A stretch of 59,513 nt of DNA, taken from NCBI GenBank assembly GCA_019115845.1, contig DXCU01000083.1:1-59513 (forward strand). The letters run 5' to 3'. The stretch's first letter is position 1; every line of letters begins with the position of its first letter. Positions 41,856 to 50,685 of the stretch are shown one piece after another. A model generated the notes under the pieces. The model was not told the DNA's origin, searched no databases, and was given only the letters and a program-made list of their open reading frames with translations. The stretch is from Candidatus Rubneribacter avistercoris. GTDB lineage: Bacteria > Actinomycetota > Coriobacteriia > Coriobacteriales > Eggerthellaceae. The position numbers and the translations under genes are program-made.

Positions 41856-43091
41856 ATGGGATTTTCAAACGACGAACGCTACGCGGCCCACGGTCGCCAC
41901 GACGCCTCTGCGCATCGCGGAGGCGCTCGCGGCAGCGTGCAGGGCGGAAGCGGCGCGCACGGGTCCGGTGGGCGGATTCCTTCGGGGCGTGTGCCGCAAA
42001 GCCCTCGCTCTTCGCATGTCGCAGGCGTTCGTCCCGTCCAAGGGGCGGCTTATCCGGGCTGGCAAGGCGGTCAGGGCGGAGGCTATCCCTCGTCGAACGA
42101 TGAGATCATCCGCGTTCGCAAGAAGCGCAAGAAGCACAAGAAGCTGAAGCGCGCGCTGCTTGTCGCGGCCATTGTCTTGGTCGTGCTTGTGGGGGGCGCG
42201 GCCGCTTATGCGGCGTGGTACACGGGCACGCTCTCCAGCAACATGGCCTTGGACGAGCAGGAGCGTTCGGAGCTTGATACGGTGCTCACCGCCGCAGACA
42301 GCCAGCAGGAGCCGTTCTACGTGCTGCTGGTGGGTTCCGACAACTGGGAAACGTACGGCGAGCGCTCCGACGCCCTGGTTCTGCTTCGCATAGATCCCGT
42401 CGGCCATCAGATCACCATGGTGTCGGTGCCGCGCGACACGCCCTATATGCTCAACGGCAACAAGGTGAAGATCAACCAGGCGTTCTCGGAGGAGGGGGCG
42501 GCAGGCGCGGTCACGGCCGTGCAGGAGTTGACCGGCGTGCCCATCAGCTACTACGCCGAAATCGAGTTCGCCGGGCTTGCCGAGTTCGTGGACTCCATGG
42601 GCGGCATCTACGTGGACGTGCCCTACACCATCGACTACGAGGTGTATACGAAGGACCAGGACGTCGTGCACATCGAGGCGGGAAACCAGCTTCTCGACGG
42701 CACCCAGTGCGTCGCCTTGGCGCGCATGCGCACCGCCTACGGCGACGACCAGGACGCCGTGCGCCAGTCCAACGTGCGCGCGATGGTGCTCGCCCTTATG
42801 AAGAGCGTGCTGCAGTCGCCGCCGGTGGAGGTTCCCGGCTTGGTGCAGAGGCTGTCCTCGTGCGTCAGCACGAACATGGACCTGCAGACCATGGCCTCCT
42901 TGGCGACGGACTTCGCGTCGGCGGGTGACCCGGTGGTCTACACGTGCACGGGCCCCTACAAGGGCGACATCGATCAGGAGACCGGCCTGTGGCTGTGCTA
43001 CGAGGATCCCGAAGGCTGGGCCGCGCTGATGGAGGCGGTGGATTCGGGGCAGAACCCCGAGTCTGCGGCCACCACCGTCGAAGGCAAATAG
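41856..43091 (+). CDS. LytR-CpsA-Psr (LCP) family glycopolymer transferase
   Basis: 411 residues: a hydrophilic Gly/Ser/Arg-rich cytoplasmic N-terminus, a basic patch KKRKKHKKLK, one membrane helix (about 99-121), then the extracellular LCP domain. LLVGSDNWE, RSDALVLLRIDP, MVSVPRDTPYML and DGTQCVALARMRTAYGDDQDAVRQSNV with the conserved Asp and Arg residues are visible. LCP proteins move undecaprenyl-linked polymers onto peptidoglycan. As first gene of the locus it presumably attaches the capsule-like polysaccharide made by the genes that follow. Confidence 0.92.
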   Translation: MGFSNDERYAAHGRHDASAHRGGARGSVQGGSGAHGSGGRIPSGRVPQSPRSSHVAGVRPVQGAAYPGWQGGQGGGYPSSNDEIIRVRKKRKKHKKLKRALLVAAIVLVVLVGGAAAYAAWYTGTLSSNMALDEQERSELDTVLTAADSQQEPFYVLLVGSDNWETYGERSDALVLLRIDPVGHQITMVSVPRDTPYMLNGNKVKINQAFSEEGAAGAVTAVQELTGVPISYYAEIEFAGLAEFVDSMGGIYVDVPYTIDYEVYTKDQDVVHIEAGNQLLDGTQCVALARMRTAYGDDQDAVRQSNVRAMVLALMKSVLQSPPVEVPGLVQRLSSCVSTNMDLQTMASLATDFASAGDPVVYTCTGPYKGDIDQETGLWLCYEDPEGWAALMEAVDSGQNPESAATTVEGK

Positions 43092-43125
43092 CGGCGTACT
43101 TGTCGGAAAACAGGAAGATGGACGA

Positions 43126-43785
43126 ATGACACTGCTCGAACTGTTCAAACTGCTCAAGAAGCACCTGGCCCTGGTGGTGGCGCTTCCGGTGGTGCTGGCC
43201 ATTGCAACGGCCGGCGTCAGCTGGGGCGTTCTCCAAAACCAATACACGGCCACCGTTTCTGTGTACGTGCTGACCTCAAAGGACAGCGAGTCCTCCTCCA
43301 ACACCACCGCCTACAACGACCTGACGGCCAGCCAGCTTATGGCAAACGACATCGCCATGCTGGCCGAGTCGGCGACGGTGAAGGAGAAGACCGCGCAGTC
43401 TTTGGGCATGGACTCCCTTTCCGGTTACAAGATCTCCGTGGAGTCCAGCACCACCACGCGCGTGATCGACATCTCGGTGACGGCGGGCAAGGCCGATGCG
43501 GCCTCCATTGTGGCGAACGAGACGGCTGCCGTGCTGTCCACGGTCGCCCAGGAGGTCATGGGGGTGGAGAGCGTGAACGTGGTCGATCAGGCCCAGGTCC
43601 CCTCAAGTCCTTCGGGCCCGCCGCGCACCATGTACACCGCAGTGGCCTTCCTGGCCGGCATCTTCCTGGCTGTCGCCGTGGTGGTGGTCATGGACATGCT
43701 GAACACGCGGGTCCGCAACCCCGAAGAGGCGGAAGAGCTGTTGGGCGTGCCGGTGATCGGCCGCATCCCCACCATCAAAGGCTAG
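43126..43785 (+). CDS. Wzz-type chain-length determinant / tyrosine-kinase adaptor
   Basis: 219 residues with two membrane helices, one near 18-36 (LVVALPVVLAIATAGVSW) and one near 171-192, enclosing an extracellular helical domain. The Pro-rich PSSPSGPPRTMYT before the second helix is the Wzz signature. In Gram-positive bacteria this protein is separate from its kinase and activates it, so it pairs with the next gene. It controls polymer length and export. Confidence 0.9.
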   Translation: MTLLELFKLLKKHLALVVALPVVLAIATAGVSWGVLQNQYTATVSVYVLTSKDSESSSNTTAYNDLTASQLMANDIAMLAESATVKEKTAQSLGMDSLSGYKISVESSTTTRVIDISVTAGKADAASIVANETAAVLSTVAQEVMGVESVNVVDQAQVPSSPSGPPRTMYTAVAFLAGIFLAVAVVVVMDMLNTRVRNPEEAEELLGVPVIGRIPTIKG

Positions 43786-43798
43786 GGAGGGTACCGTC

Positions 43799-44632
43799 AT
43801 GGCCAAAAAGAAGAAGTCGTCCAACCTCCTTGAGGTGCAGAACGCGGCGAAGACCCTGTTCGCCAACATCCGGTTCATGTCCCCCGACGAGCCCATCCGC
43901 AGCATCGTCATGACCAGCTCGGTGCCCAACGAGGGCAAGTCCACGTGCTCGGTGGAGCTGGCGCGGGCCATTGCCACGTCGGGCAAGACCGTGCTTTTGG
44001 TGGAGGCCGACATGCGTCGGCGCACGTTGGCCGACATGTTGAACGTGCGTCCTCCCGCGGGGGTGTATTCGGTGCTCACGGACGCCACGCCGCTGTCGCA
44101 GGCCGTGGCCGCCACGCAGACTCCGAACATGTACTTCCTGGATGTGGAGCCGAACATCCCCAATCCCGCCGACATCATCTCGTCCAAGCGCTACCGCAAG
44201 CTGGTGTCGCTTTTGGAGGAGGGCTACGACTACGTGGTGTTCGACACGCCTCCGGTGGGCACGTTCATCGACGCGGCCATCCTGTCCACGTTGGTGGACG
44301 GCACCGTGATGGTGGTGAAGCCCGGCTCCACCAAGCGCGCCGAGCTTGTGGACGCCTACGAGCAATTGAAGAAGGCCGATGCGAACGTTTTGGGCGTGTG
44401 CGCCACGTTCTGCGAGGGCACCGGTTCCGAGTATTATTACGCGTACTACACCAAAGACGGCGACAGGGTGAAGGGCGATAGGGACGTGGAGGCGCTGCAG
44501 TCGCCCACGCCGCCTGCGCCGCGCACTGCGCGCGGGTCCGTGCCCGGTCGCGGCGTGGCTGCAGCCCAAGCCGCCAATCGCGCCAAGTACGCCTCCTCTG
44601 GCGCTGCCGGGAAAGGGCGTGGCGCTCGATGA
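43799..44632 (+). CDS. Bacterial tyrosine kinase (CpsD/YwqD type)
   Basis: 277 residues. Walker A is SSVPNEGKSTCSVELARAIA, the Walker A' segment is VLLVEADMRRRTL, and Walker B is DYVVFDTPPVG. A tyrosine cluster, SEYYYAYY, lies at about residues 217-225, followed by a basic Ala-rich tail with a further Tyr. Autophosphorylation of the cluster regulates polymer assembly together with the Wzz-like adaptor and the phosphatase encoded next. Its TGA overlaps the ATG of that phosphatase. Confidence 0.93.
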   Translation: MAKKKKSSNLLEVQNAAKTLFANIRFMSPDEPIRSIVMTSSVPNEGKSTCSVELARAIATSGKTVLLVEADMRRRTLADMLNVRPPAGVYSVLTDATPLSQAVAATQTPNMYFLDVEPNIPNPADIISSKRYRKLVSLLEEGYDYVVFDTPPVGTFIDAAILSTLVDGTVMVVKPGSTKRAELVDAYEQLKKADANVLGVCATFCEGTGSEYYYAYYTKDGDRVKGDRDVEALQSPTPPAPRTARGSVPGRGVAAAQAANRAKYASSGAAGKGRGAR

Positions 44633-45282
44633 GGGACATGCACTGCCATATCCTTCCCGGAGTGGACGACGGCGCGCGCGATCTGAACGAATCGCTTGCC
44701 ATGCTGGATGCCGCCCGCCAGGCGGGCGTCACCTCCATCGTGTGCACGCCGCATTGCCGCGACCCGTATTTCGATTACGATGCCATGTGGGACGCCTACG
44801 AGCTGTTGGCTGCCCATGCGGACGGGTTCCCCCTCACCATGGGGTTCGAGGTGAACCACTCCAAGCTCATGGATCTGGGGATGGAGTGGGTCGATCGGCT
44901 CTGCTTCGACGGGACGGGCGAGTTTTTGCTGGAGCTTTCCACGCGCGCCCGCAAACCCGAGTTCGAAGTGTACGAGCGCACCATCTTCGAGCTGCAGGGC
45001 AAGGGCTACCAGGTGATCATCGCCCATCCGGAGCGTTACCGGGCCATCCAGGAGGATGTCGAGGTGGCGCGTCGGCTGGTGAGGATGGGGTGCAAGCTGC
45101 AGGCCTCGGCCGACTTCGTGGCCGGGGGCAGGATGGGCGCCGAGCGGAAGCCGGCCAAGCGCCTGTTCGAGGAGAACCTGTACTCCTACATAGCAAGCGA
45201 CGCCCACCGGGTTGAGCACTATCGCTATCTGGCCGAGGCCAGGAAGAACTACCGCACGCGCGGGGCGCACGCGCGCGTGTAG
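44629..45282 (+). CDS. PHP-family protein-tyrosine phosphatase (CpsB/YwqE type)
   Basis: A 217-residue metal-dependent phosphatase that removes phosphate from the kinase tyrosine cluster. The metal ligands are in MHCHILPGVDDGARD, CTPHCRDPYFD, the GFEVNHSKL Glu, IIAHPERY and IASDAHRVEHY. This is the standard partner of the kinase and adaptor upstream. A small GC hairpin (GCGGCAG 45282-45288 with CTGCCGC 45293-45299) follows its stop. Confidence 0.93.
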   Translation: MRDMHCHILPGVDDGARDLNESLAMLDAARQAGVTSIVCTPHCRDPYFDYDAMWDAYELLAAHADGFPLTMGFEVNHSKLMDLGMEWVDRLCFDGTGEFLLELSTRARKPEFEVYERTIFELQGKGYQVIIAHPERYRAIQEDVEVARRLVRMGCKLQASADFVAGGRMGAERKPAKRLFEENLYSYIASDAHRVEHYRYLAEARKNYRTRGAHARV

Positions 45283-45501
45283 CGGCAGCCTTCTGCCGCC
45301 AGCCCTCTTGACAGGGAGGTCTGACGGCAGGAAACTGCATTGCCGTGCAAGCGGCACAGGCCTTTGAGGCGCTGAGCGCTTCGAGGGCGGACATACCTTG
45401 AGGAAAGCGGGATCGTCGCTGGGTGCGCGTTCCGGATCGATCAAGGGGCCATATCGTTGTTGAGCTTTTGGGTCAAAGGACCCAAGGCGAAGCCATGTCT
45501 T

Positions 45502-45567
45502 GCAGACCCCCTCCAGGCCATTGTGCGCCTGGGGGGGGGGTCTGCGTGTTTTCTGCTGTTTTTCCTG
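45502..45567 (+). terminator. Strong terminator directly upstream of the LoaP-type gene, with a G10 tract
   Basis: The 5' arm GCAGACCCCCTCCAGGC (45502-45518) pairs with GCCTGG and GGGGGTCTGC in 45527-45545 across a short loop, with a few unpaired G residues from a run of ten (45531-45540). The T-rich stretch GTGTTTTCTGCTGTTTTT follows. The ribosome site and ATG of the antiterminator gene come about 15 bases later. A TTGACA at 45308-45313 in this 298-base gap may be the -35 of a promoter, but its -10 partner is poor. Confidence 0.8.
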
Positions 45568-45580
45568 GGGAGGTGGTGGC

Positions 45581-46093
45581 ATGTGGTATGTCGTGCAGAC
45601 GGTCGGCGGGCAGGAGAAGCAGGTGCTCGACCTGCTGGAAAAGCTGATCGGCCAAGACCTTGTTCAGGAGGCGTTCGTTCCCCAGTACGAAGTGAAGAAG
45701 CGGATCCGGGGAGAGTGGCGCATGCGCACGGAGGTGCTGCTCCCCGGCTACTTGTTTGTGGTGACCGACGATCCCGGAAAGCTGCGGGATGAGTTGCGGT
45801 CCGTTCCCAAGTTCACCCGGCTGCTTGCCAACAACGATGTGTTCGTCCCCTTGAACGATCAGGAAGTTGCGTTCATCAACGCGTTCACAAAGCCCGGTCG
45901 GCGTGTGGTTGGGTTCTCGAACGGCGTGATGGAAGGCGATGAGATTGTGATCCTCAATGGCCCGCTCATGCATCAGGCGGGCCTGGTCAAGAAGGTGGAC
46001 CGCCACAAGCGGCTTGCCTACTTGGAAATGGAGATGCTCGGCAGGAAGAAAACCGTCAAAGTCGGCCTGGAAATTGTACAAAAGCGACCTTGA
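45581..46093 (+). CDS. loaP: LoaP-type NusG-paralogue transcription antiterminator
   Basis: 170 residues: an N-terminal NGN domain (MWYVVQTVGGQEKQV...VPQYEVKKR...LLPGYLFVVTDD) and a C-terminal KOW domain (VMEGDEIVILNGPLMHQAGLVKKVDRHKRLAYLEMEML). It is a specialised relative of NusG and RfaH. LoaP proteins promote processive antitermination of long polysaccharide and secondary-metabolite operons, and this gene precedes a run of 14 kb of such genes. It starts at ATG 45581 after GGGGAGGTGG, right behind a strong terminator. Confidence 0.85.
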   Translation: MWYVVQTVGGQEKQVLDLLEKLIGQDLVQEAFVPQYEVKKRIRGEWRMRTEVLLPGYLFVVTDDPGKLRDELRSVPKFTRLLANNDVFVPLNDQEVAFINAFTKPGRRVVGFSNGVMEGDEIVILNGPLMHQAGLVKKVDRHKRLAYLEMEMLGRKKTVKVGLEIVQKRP

Positions 46094-47000
46094 AAAACAA
46101 ATAGAGCAGGGATACGCGGAGGAGCGGGAGGGTTGCCATGCGCCCTTTGAGGCTTCCGACAACTCCGACGGACTTGACGTTTCTTGCGCTGGGAACGGCG
46201 CCGTGGCTGCGCCCGGGGAGGCGGCCGAGGCCGGCTGCGCATCAGGTGCGAAGTGGTTGGAATGCCCAGTCCCCTCTGGTGCAAAGCCGTGGGACGCTTC
46301 GGGATACCTTACGGATAAGGAGGCCCTGCGCCTGCTGGCGGACCGCGATTCCGGCGTGCGCCCCGAGCTTTCGCGTCGCGGCTACCGCTTTGTGAAGCGC
46401 GCCTTCGACTTGGTGGCGAGCGGGGCGGCCGTGGCGCTCCTCCTCATCCCCGGAGCCGCCCTCTGCGCCGTCATCTGCGCGAAGTCCCCGGGAGCCGGGC
46501 CGCTGTACTCCCAGTGGAGGATAGGGAGGGTGCGCGCCGATGGCACCTACCGGCCCTTCCGCATGTGGAAGTTCAGGAGCATGGTGCCCAACGCAGACGA
46601 GATGCTGGCCGACCTGCAAGGTTCGAACGAGGCCGACGGCCCGTTGTTCAAGATCAAAGAAGATCCAAGGGTGGTCCCAGGCGTTGGAGCTTTCATCAGG
46701 AAGCACTCCATAGACGAGCTCCCCCAGCTCTTGAACGTGCTTGCCGGCCAGATGTCCCTCATAGGCCCCAGGCCCGGCCTCCCAAGAGAGGTCGTCCAAT
46801 ACGACGAGCGCGCCAAGCGCCGCCTAGCGGTCAAACCCGGCTGCGGGGGAGCCTGGCAGGTGTCGGGTAGGTCGGATATCGGGTTCGAGCAGATGGTCGA
46901 TCTCGACTTGGATTACATGCATAGCCGCGGCATCGCGAAAGACCTGGATCTCGTCGTTCGCACTCTTGGCGCGATGCGCTCAGGAAAAGGGGCCAGCTGA
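46074..47000 (+). CDS. Undecaprenyl-phosphate sugar phosphotransferase (initiating glycosyltransferase)
   Basis: A bacterial sugar transferase of the WbaP/short form. YRFVKRAFDLVASGAAVALLLIPGAAL is the membrane-inserted helix and GPLYSQWRIGRVRADGTYRPFRMWKFRSMVPNAD the cofactor loop. The core ends in KHSIDELPQLLNVLAGQMSLIGPRPGLPREV and YDERAKRRLAVKPGCGGAWQVSGRS. It places the first sugar phosphate on undecaprenyl phosphate. The start is uncertain: a TTG at 46074 gives 308 residues and overlaps loaP, while GTG 46203 and TTG 46257 are later options. The roughly 90-residue N-terminal extension is acidic and not part of the family core. Confidence 0.9.
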   Translation: MYKSDLEKQIEQGYAEEREGCHAPFEASDNSDGLDVSCAGNGAVAAPGEAAEAGCASGAKWLECPVPSGAKPWDASGYLTDKEALRLLADRDSGVRPELSRRGYRFVKRAFDLVASGAAVALLLIPGAALCAVICAKSPGAGPLYSQWRIGRVRADGTYRPFRMWKFRSMVPNADEMLADLQGSNEADGPLFKIKEDPRVVPGVGAFIRKHSIDELPQLLNVLAGQMSLIGPRPGLPREVVQYDERAKRRLAVKPGCGGAWQVSGRSDIGFEQMVDLDLDYMHSRGIAKDLDLVVRTLGAMRSGKGAS

Positions 47001-47106
47001 TGCCTGCGACGCACACGCTGGAAGTGAGAGGCGCTGGCTTTCCCGCGGATGCGAAATGCCCCCTTGGCGCCTTCGGCGCGATGTTTGGCAAGAAGAGGCC
47101 GGGACG

Positions 47107-48336
47107 ATGAGGATCCTCTACTTCACGCAATTCTTTAGCCCGGAGAATATAGCCGGTGCGTTTCGCGCTCACGATCACGCGGTTGCATGGGCGGAAAAAG
47201 GACACGACGTCACGGTGTTCACCGGGTGGCCCAACTATCCTGCAGGGAAGCTGTTCGACGGCTACGCGATGGAGCGGCTTGGCGAAGAGAGCGTTGACGG
47301 CGTGCGCGTGTTCCGCTCGCAATCGAAAATGCAAGCGAATACGAGCTTCAAAAAACGCATCGAAAGCGGCCTCAGCTTCGTCATCAACGGATTGCGCAAT
47401 ACGCGCGGCAACTCTCCCATCGGAAAAGACTACGACGCGGTGCTCGCGACGAGCGGCACGGTGTTTGCCGCATGGCTCGGCGTCCGTTATGCCAAGAAGA
47501 ACAGGTTGCCCCTCGTCGTGGAGTTCCGCGACCTTACGTACAGGCAGATGGCCGCTACCGGCAGCTCCGAGAGCTGCGCGAAGGTGAAAGCAATGAAGGC
47601 GTGCGAGCTTTCTTTCTGCAAGGCGGCTGACAAGGTGGTCGTCCTTACGGAGGGCTTTGGGCGCGAGCTTGCGCTCCAAGGCGTCCCCGAGAGCAAGATG
47701 GCCGTTGTGCCCAACGGGGCGGATCCCGTCTTTTGCGAGCACGACTGGACTGGCGCGCTGCGCCTCGGGTACTTCGGCACCATGGGCATCTCGCAGGACG
47801 TCGTGCGCACGCTCGACTTCGCCGCTGGGCTTGCCCGGGAAGGGTTGCTGGGGAGCTACGACCTTGTCGGAGAGGGCGCTTCGCGCGGAGTGGTCGAGGA
47901 GGGCATCGCATCCGGAGCCTACCCGTTCGCGTCCCTATCCCGAGGCGTTCCCATGGACGAGCTGGAGCCGCGCTACGCGTCGGCCCACATGACGGTGGCG
48001 TCGCTGCGGCGAAACGCAAGCTTCGCAGGAACCATCCCCTCGAAGATCTTCCAGTCGTTCGCGCGCGGCACGCCGGTGCTGTTTGTCGGTCCCGAGGGGG
48101 AGGCGGCGCGCCTCGTCCGCGAAAGCGGAGGCGGAATCGCCTTGTGCGGAGGCGACGCCGAGTGCGCTGAGGCGCTCCGCGAATTCGCGGGAGGCCCCGA
48201 TCTCCCGGGGAGGCTCGCCGCGATGGGCGCGAGCGCCCGCTCCTTCATGGAGCGCAACTACACGAGAAGCCAGATGGCGGAGCGCATGCTCGGCATCCTT
48301 GAGGATGCTGCGGCGGGCATCCGCCGAAAGCGATGA
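47107..48336 (+). CDS. Glycosyltransferase family 4 protein (WbuB-like)
   Basis: 409 residues with the GT-B fold. The N-terminal FTQFFSPENIAGAFRAHDHAVAWAEKGHDVTVFTGWPNYPAGK is characteristic of WbuB-like transferases. The C-terminal domain has LGYFGTMGISQDV and the donor-binding NASFAGTIPSKIFQSFARGTPVLF. The enzyme adds a sugar to the lipid-linked oligosaccharide on the cytoplasmic side. The ATG at 47107 gives the conserved start MRILYFTQFF. The 106-base gap before it holds no gene. Confidence 0.88.
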   Translation: MRILYFTQFFSPENIAGAFRAHDHAVAWAEKGHDVTVFTGWPNYPAGKLFDGYAMERLGEESVDGVRVFRSQSKMQANTSFKKRIESGLSFVINGLRNTRGNSPIGKDYDAVLATSGTVFAAWLGVRYAKKNRLPLVVEFRDLTYRQMAATGSSESCAKVKAMKACELSFCKAADKVVVLTEGFGRELALQGVPESKMAVVPNGADPVFCEHDWTGALRLGYFGTMGISQDVVRTLDFAAGLAREGLLGSYDLVGEGASRGVVEEGIASGAYPFASLSRGVPMDELEPRYASAHMTVASLRRNASFAGTIPSKIFQSFARGTPVLFVGPEGEAARLVRESGGGIALCGGDAECAEALREFAGGPDLPGRLAAMGASARSFMERNYTRSQMAERMLGILEDAAAGIRRKR

Positions 48337-48347
48337 GGAGCAAGGAA

Positions 48348-49565
48348 ATGGTCAACGTCATAGGGCTCGGCTACATCGGGCTGCCTACCGCCCTCATGAT
48401 GGCATCCCACGGCGTGGAGGTTGTGGGGACGGATCGCAACGCCGCTTTGGTGGAAACGCTCAACGCCGGCAAGACCACCTTCAAGGAGGAGGGCCTCGAC
48501 GAGCTGTTCGAGGAGGCCGTGAGGGCGGGCGTGGAGTTCACCACCGAGTACCAGGTCTGCGACACCTACATCGTGTCCGTGCCAACGCCCTACGACAAGC
48601 TCGACAAGAAGATTGACCCGGCGTACGTTGTCGCGGCGTCCAGGACCGTGCTGGAGGTGGCTCCCGAAGGCGCCGTTCTCGTCATCGAGTCTACGGTCTC
48701 TCCGAACACGATTGACCGTTACGTGCGCCCGCTGCTGGCCGAAGCCGGCCGCGAGGACGTCGCGCTCGTCCATGCCCCCGAGCGCATCATCCCGGGCAAC
48801 ATGGTGAGCGAGCTGCTGCGCAACAACCGCACCATTGGCGCGGACGATCCGGAGGTGGGCAGGAGGGTTGCCGGCCTCTATGCGAGCTTCTGCCAGGGGG
48901 AGATCGCCCTCACCGACATCCGCACCGCTGAGATGACCAAGGTCGTGGAGAACACGTTTCGCGCGGTCAACATCGCCTTCTCCAACGAGTTGGCAAAAAT
49001 CTGCCGTATCGGCGGTATGGACGTCGCCGAGGTCATTCGCATCTCCAACAAGCATCCCCGCGTGAACATCCTGCAGCCCGGCCCCGGCGTGGGCGGCCAC
49101 TGCATACCGGTGGACCCCTGGTTCCTCGTGGGCGACTACCCCGAGGCGGCCAACTTCATCCGCCTGGCGCTGCAGACCAATGCGGGCATGCCCGAATACG
49201 TGCTGCGTCGCGCATACGAGGTGATGAGGGAGCGCAACATCTCGGACGTTTCGAGGGTGGGCATTTACGGCCTTACGTATAAGGAGGACGTGGACGACGT
49301 GCGGGAGTCTCCAACTCTGCAAATGCTGGAGGCGCAAGCCGAGCACCTGGGAGGGGCCGTCATGAAGGTCTATGACCCGTGGGTCGAGTCGGACGTCGTG
49401 CTCAATCAGGTGCATTCAATGGATGAATTCCTCGAAGGTTTAGAGATGGTGATTGTGATGGTTGGCCACTCCGAGGTCAAGGGAAGGCCGGAGGCGTTCG
49501 GCGGCTGCGTGCTGATTGACCCTCGTGATGTCATGGGCAATGGCTCAAACGTCTACAAGCTCTAG
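48348..49565 (+). CDS. wecC: UDP-N-acetyl-D-mannosamine dehydrogenase
   Basis: 405 residues of the UDP-sugar dehydrogenase family. The N-terminal NAD site is VIGLGYIGLPTALMMA, VSVPTPYD follows, and the nucleophile Cys is in GPGVGGHCIPVDPWF. The pairing with the WecB-type epimerase that follows argues for oxidation of UDP-ManNAc to UDP-ManNAcA. ATG 48348 has GGAG 7 bases upstream. An ATG at 48333 that overlaps the preceding stop is an alternative. Confidence 0.88.
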   Translation: MVNVIGLGYIGLPTALMMASHGVEVVGTDRNAALVETLNAGKTTFKEEGLDELFEEAVRAGVEFTTEYQVCDTYIVSVPTPYDKLDKKIDPAYVVAASRTVLEVAPEGAVLVIESTVSPNTIDRYVRPLLAEAGREDVALVHAPERIIPGNMVSELLRNNRTIGADDPEVGRRVAGLYASFCQGEIALTDIRTAEMTKVVENTFRAVNIAFSNELAKICRIGGMDVAEVIRISNKHPRVNILQPGPGVGGHCIPVDPWFLVGDYPEAANFIRLALQTNAGMPEYVLRRAYEVMRERNISDVSRVGIYGLTYKEDVDDVRESPTLQMLEAQAEHLGGAVMKVYDPWVESDVVLNQVHSMDEFLEGLEMVIVMVGHSEVKGRPEAFGGCVLIDPRDVMGNGSNVYKL

Positions 49566-49575
49566 GACGGTTTCC

Positions 49576-50685
49576 GTGAGGAAAAAAGTAATGCTCGTTT
49601 TCGGCACTCGCCCGGAGGCGATAAAGATGTGTCCGCTCGTGAACGAGTTGAAGGGCCGCCCTGAAGAGTTCGACGCGGTCGTATGCGTCACCGGCCAGCA
49701 CCGGGAGATGCTCGACCAGGTGTTGCGCGTGTTCGACGTTAGGCCAGATCACGATTTGGCTATTATGAAGCCAGGGCAAACGCTCTTCGACATCACATCG
49801 GACGTGCTGCTGAACATGAGGAAAGTCTTTGAGCATGAGGAGCCGGATGTCGTTTTGGTTCACGGCGACACGACCACCTCATTCGCCGCCGCGCTCGCTG
49901 CGTTCTATCTTCGGATTCCCGTCGGTCATGTTGAGGCTGGCCTGCGCACGCGGGATCTCTGCTCGCCTTGGCCCGAGGAGTTTAATCGTCAAGCGGTGGA
50001 TGTTGTGTCAAGGTGGTACTTCGCGCCGACAGAGACGAGCCGTCAAAACCTTCTGGACGAAGCGAAATCCGATGACCGTATTTTCGTCACCGGAAACACC
50101 GGCATTGATGCGCTGCGCACAACGGTCAGGGATGACTACCGGCATCCTGATCTCGAGTGGGCGTCCGACAGCCGCCTCATCCTTGTCACCGCACATCGCC
50201 GCGAGAATCTTGGCGAGCCCATGAAGCGTATGTTCCGCGCGATTCGTCGCGTGATGGAGGAGAGGCCCGACACCAAGGCTATCTATCCCATCCATCTGAA
50301 TCCGCAGGTGCGCAAGGCAGCCCACGAGGAGCTTGATGGCTTTGGCCGCCTGCGCATCGTTGACCCGCTCGAAGTTGCGGACTTCCATAACTTCATGGCG
50401 GCGAGCCATCTCATCCTCACTGATTCGGGCGGCATTCAAGAGGAGGCCCCTTCTCTCGGCAAGCCCGTTCTTGTTATGCGTGACACAACTGAACGCCCCG
50501 AAGGCGTCGCTGCGGGCACGCTGCGGCTCGTTGGCACGCAGGAAGAAGTGATCCATCGCGAGTTTTCTCGCTTGTTGGATGATCCTGCGGAATACGAGGC
50601 AATGTCGCATGCGTCCAACCCTTACGGAGACGGCCGCGCGAGCAGCCGCATTGCGAACGTGTTGTCCCGGGGAGCTTTGGCTTGA
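49576..50685 (+). CDS. wecB: UDP-N-acetylglucosamine 2-epimerase (non-hydrolysing)
   Basis: 369 residues. FGTRPEAIKMCPLV opens the protein, and VHGDTTTSFAAALAAFYLRIPVGHVEAGLRT, VTAHRRENLG, LTDSGGIQEEAPSLGKPVLVMRDTTERPEG are the family blocks. It interconverts UDP-GlcNAc and UDP-ManNAc and supplies wecC. The start is a GTG at 49576. Its TGA overlaps the ATG of the next gene (TGATG). Confidence 0.92.
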   Translation: MRKKVMLVFGTRPEAIKMCPLVNELKGRPEEFDAVVCVTGQHREMLDQVLRVFDVRPDHDLAIMKPGQTLFDITSDVLLNMRKVFEHEEPDVVLVHGDTTTSFAAALAAFYLRIPVGHVEAGLRTRDLCSPWPEEFNRQAVDVVSRWYFAPTETSRQNLLDEAKSDDRIFVTGNTGIDALRTTVRDDYRHPDLEWASDSRLILVTAHRRENLGEPMKRMFRAIRRVMEERPDTKAIYPIHLNPQVRKAAHEELDGFGRLRIVDPLEVADFHNFMAASHLILTDSGGIQEEAPSLGKPVLVMRDTTERPEGVAAGTLRLVGTQEEVIHREFSRLLDDPAEYEAMSHASNPYGDGRASSRIANVLSRGALA

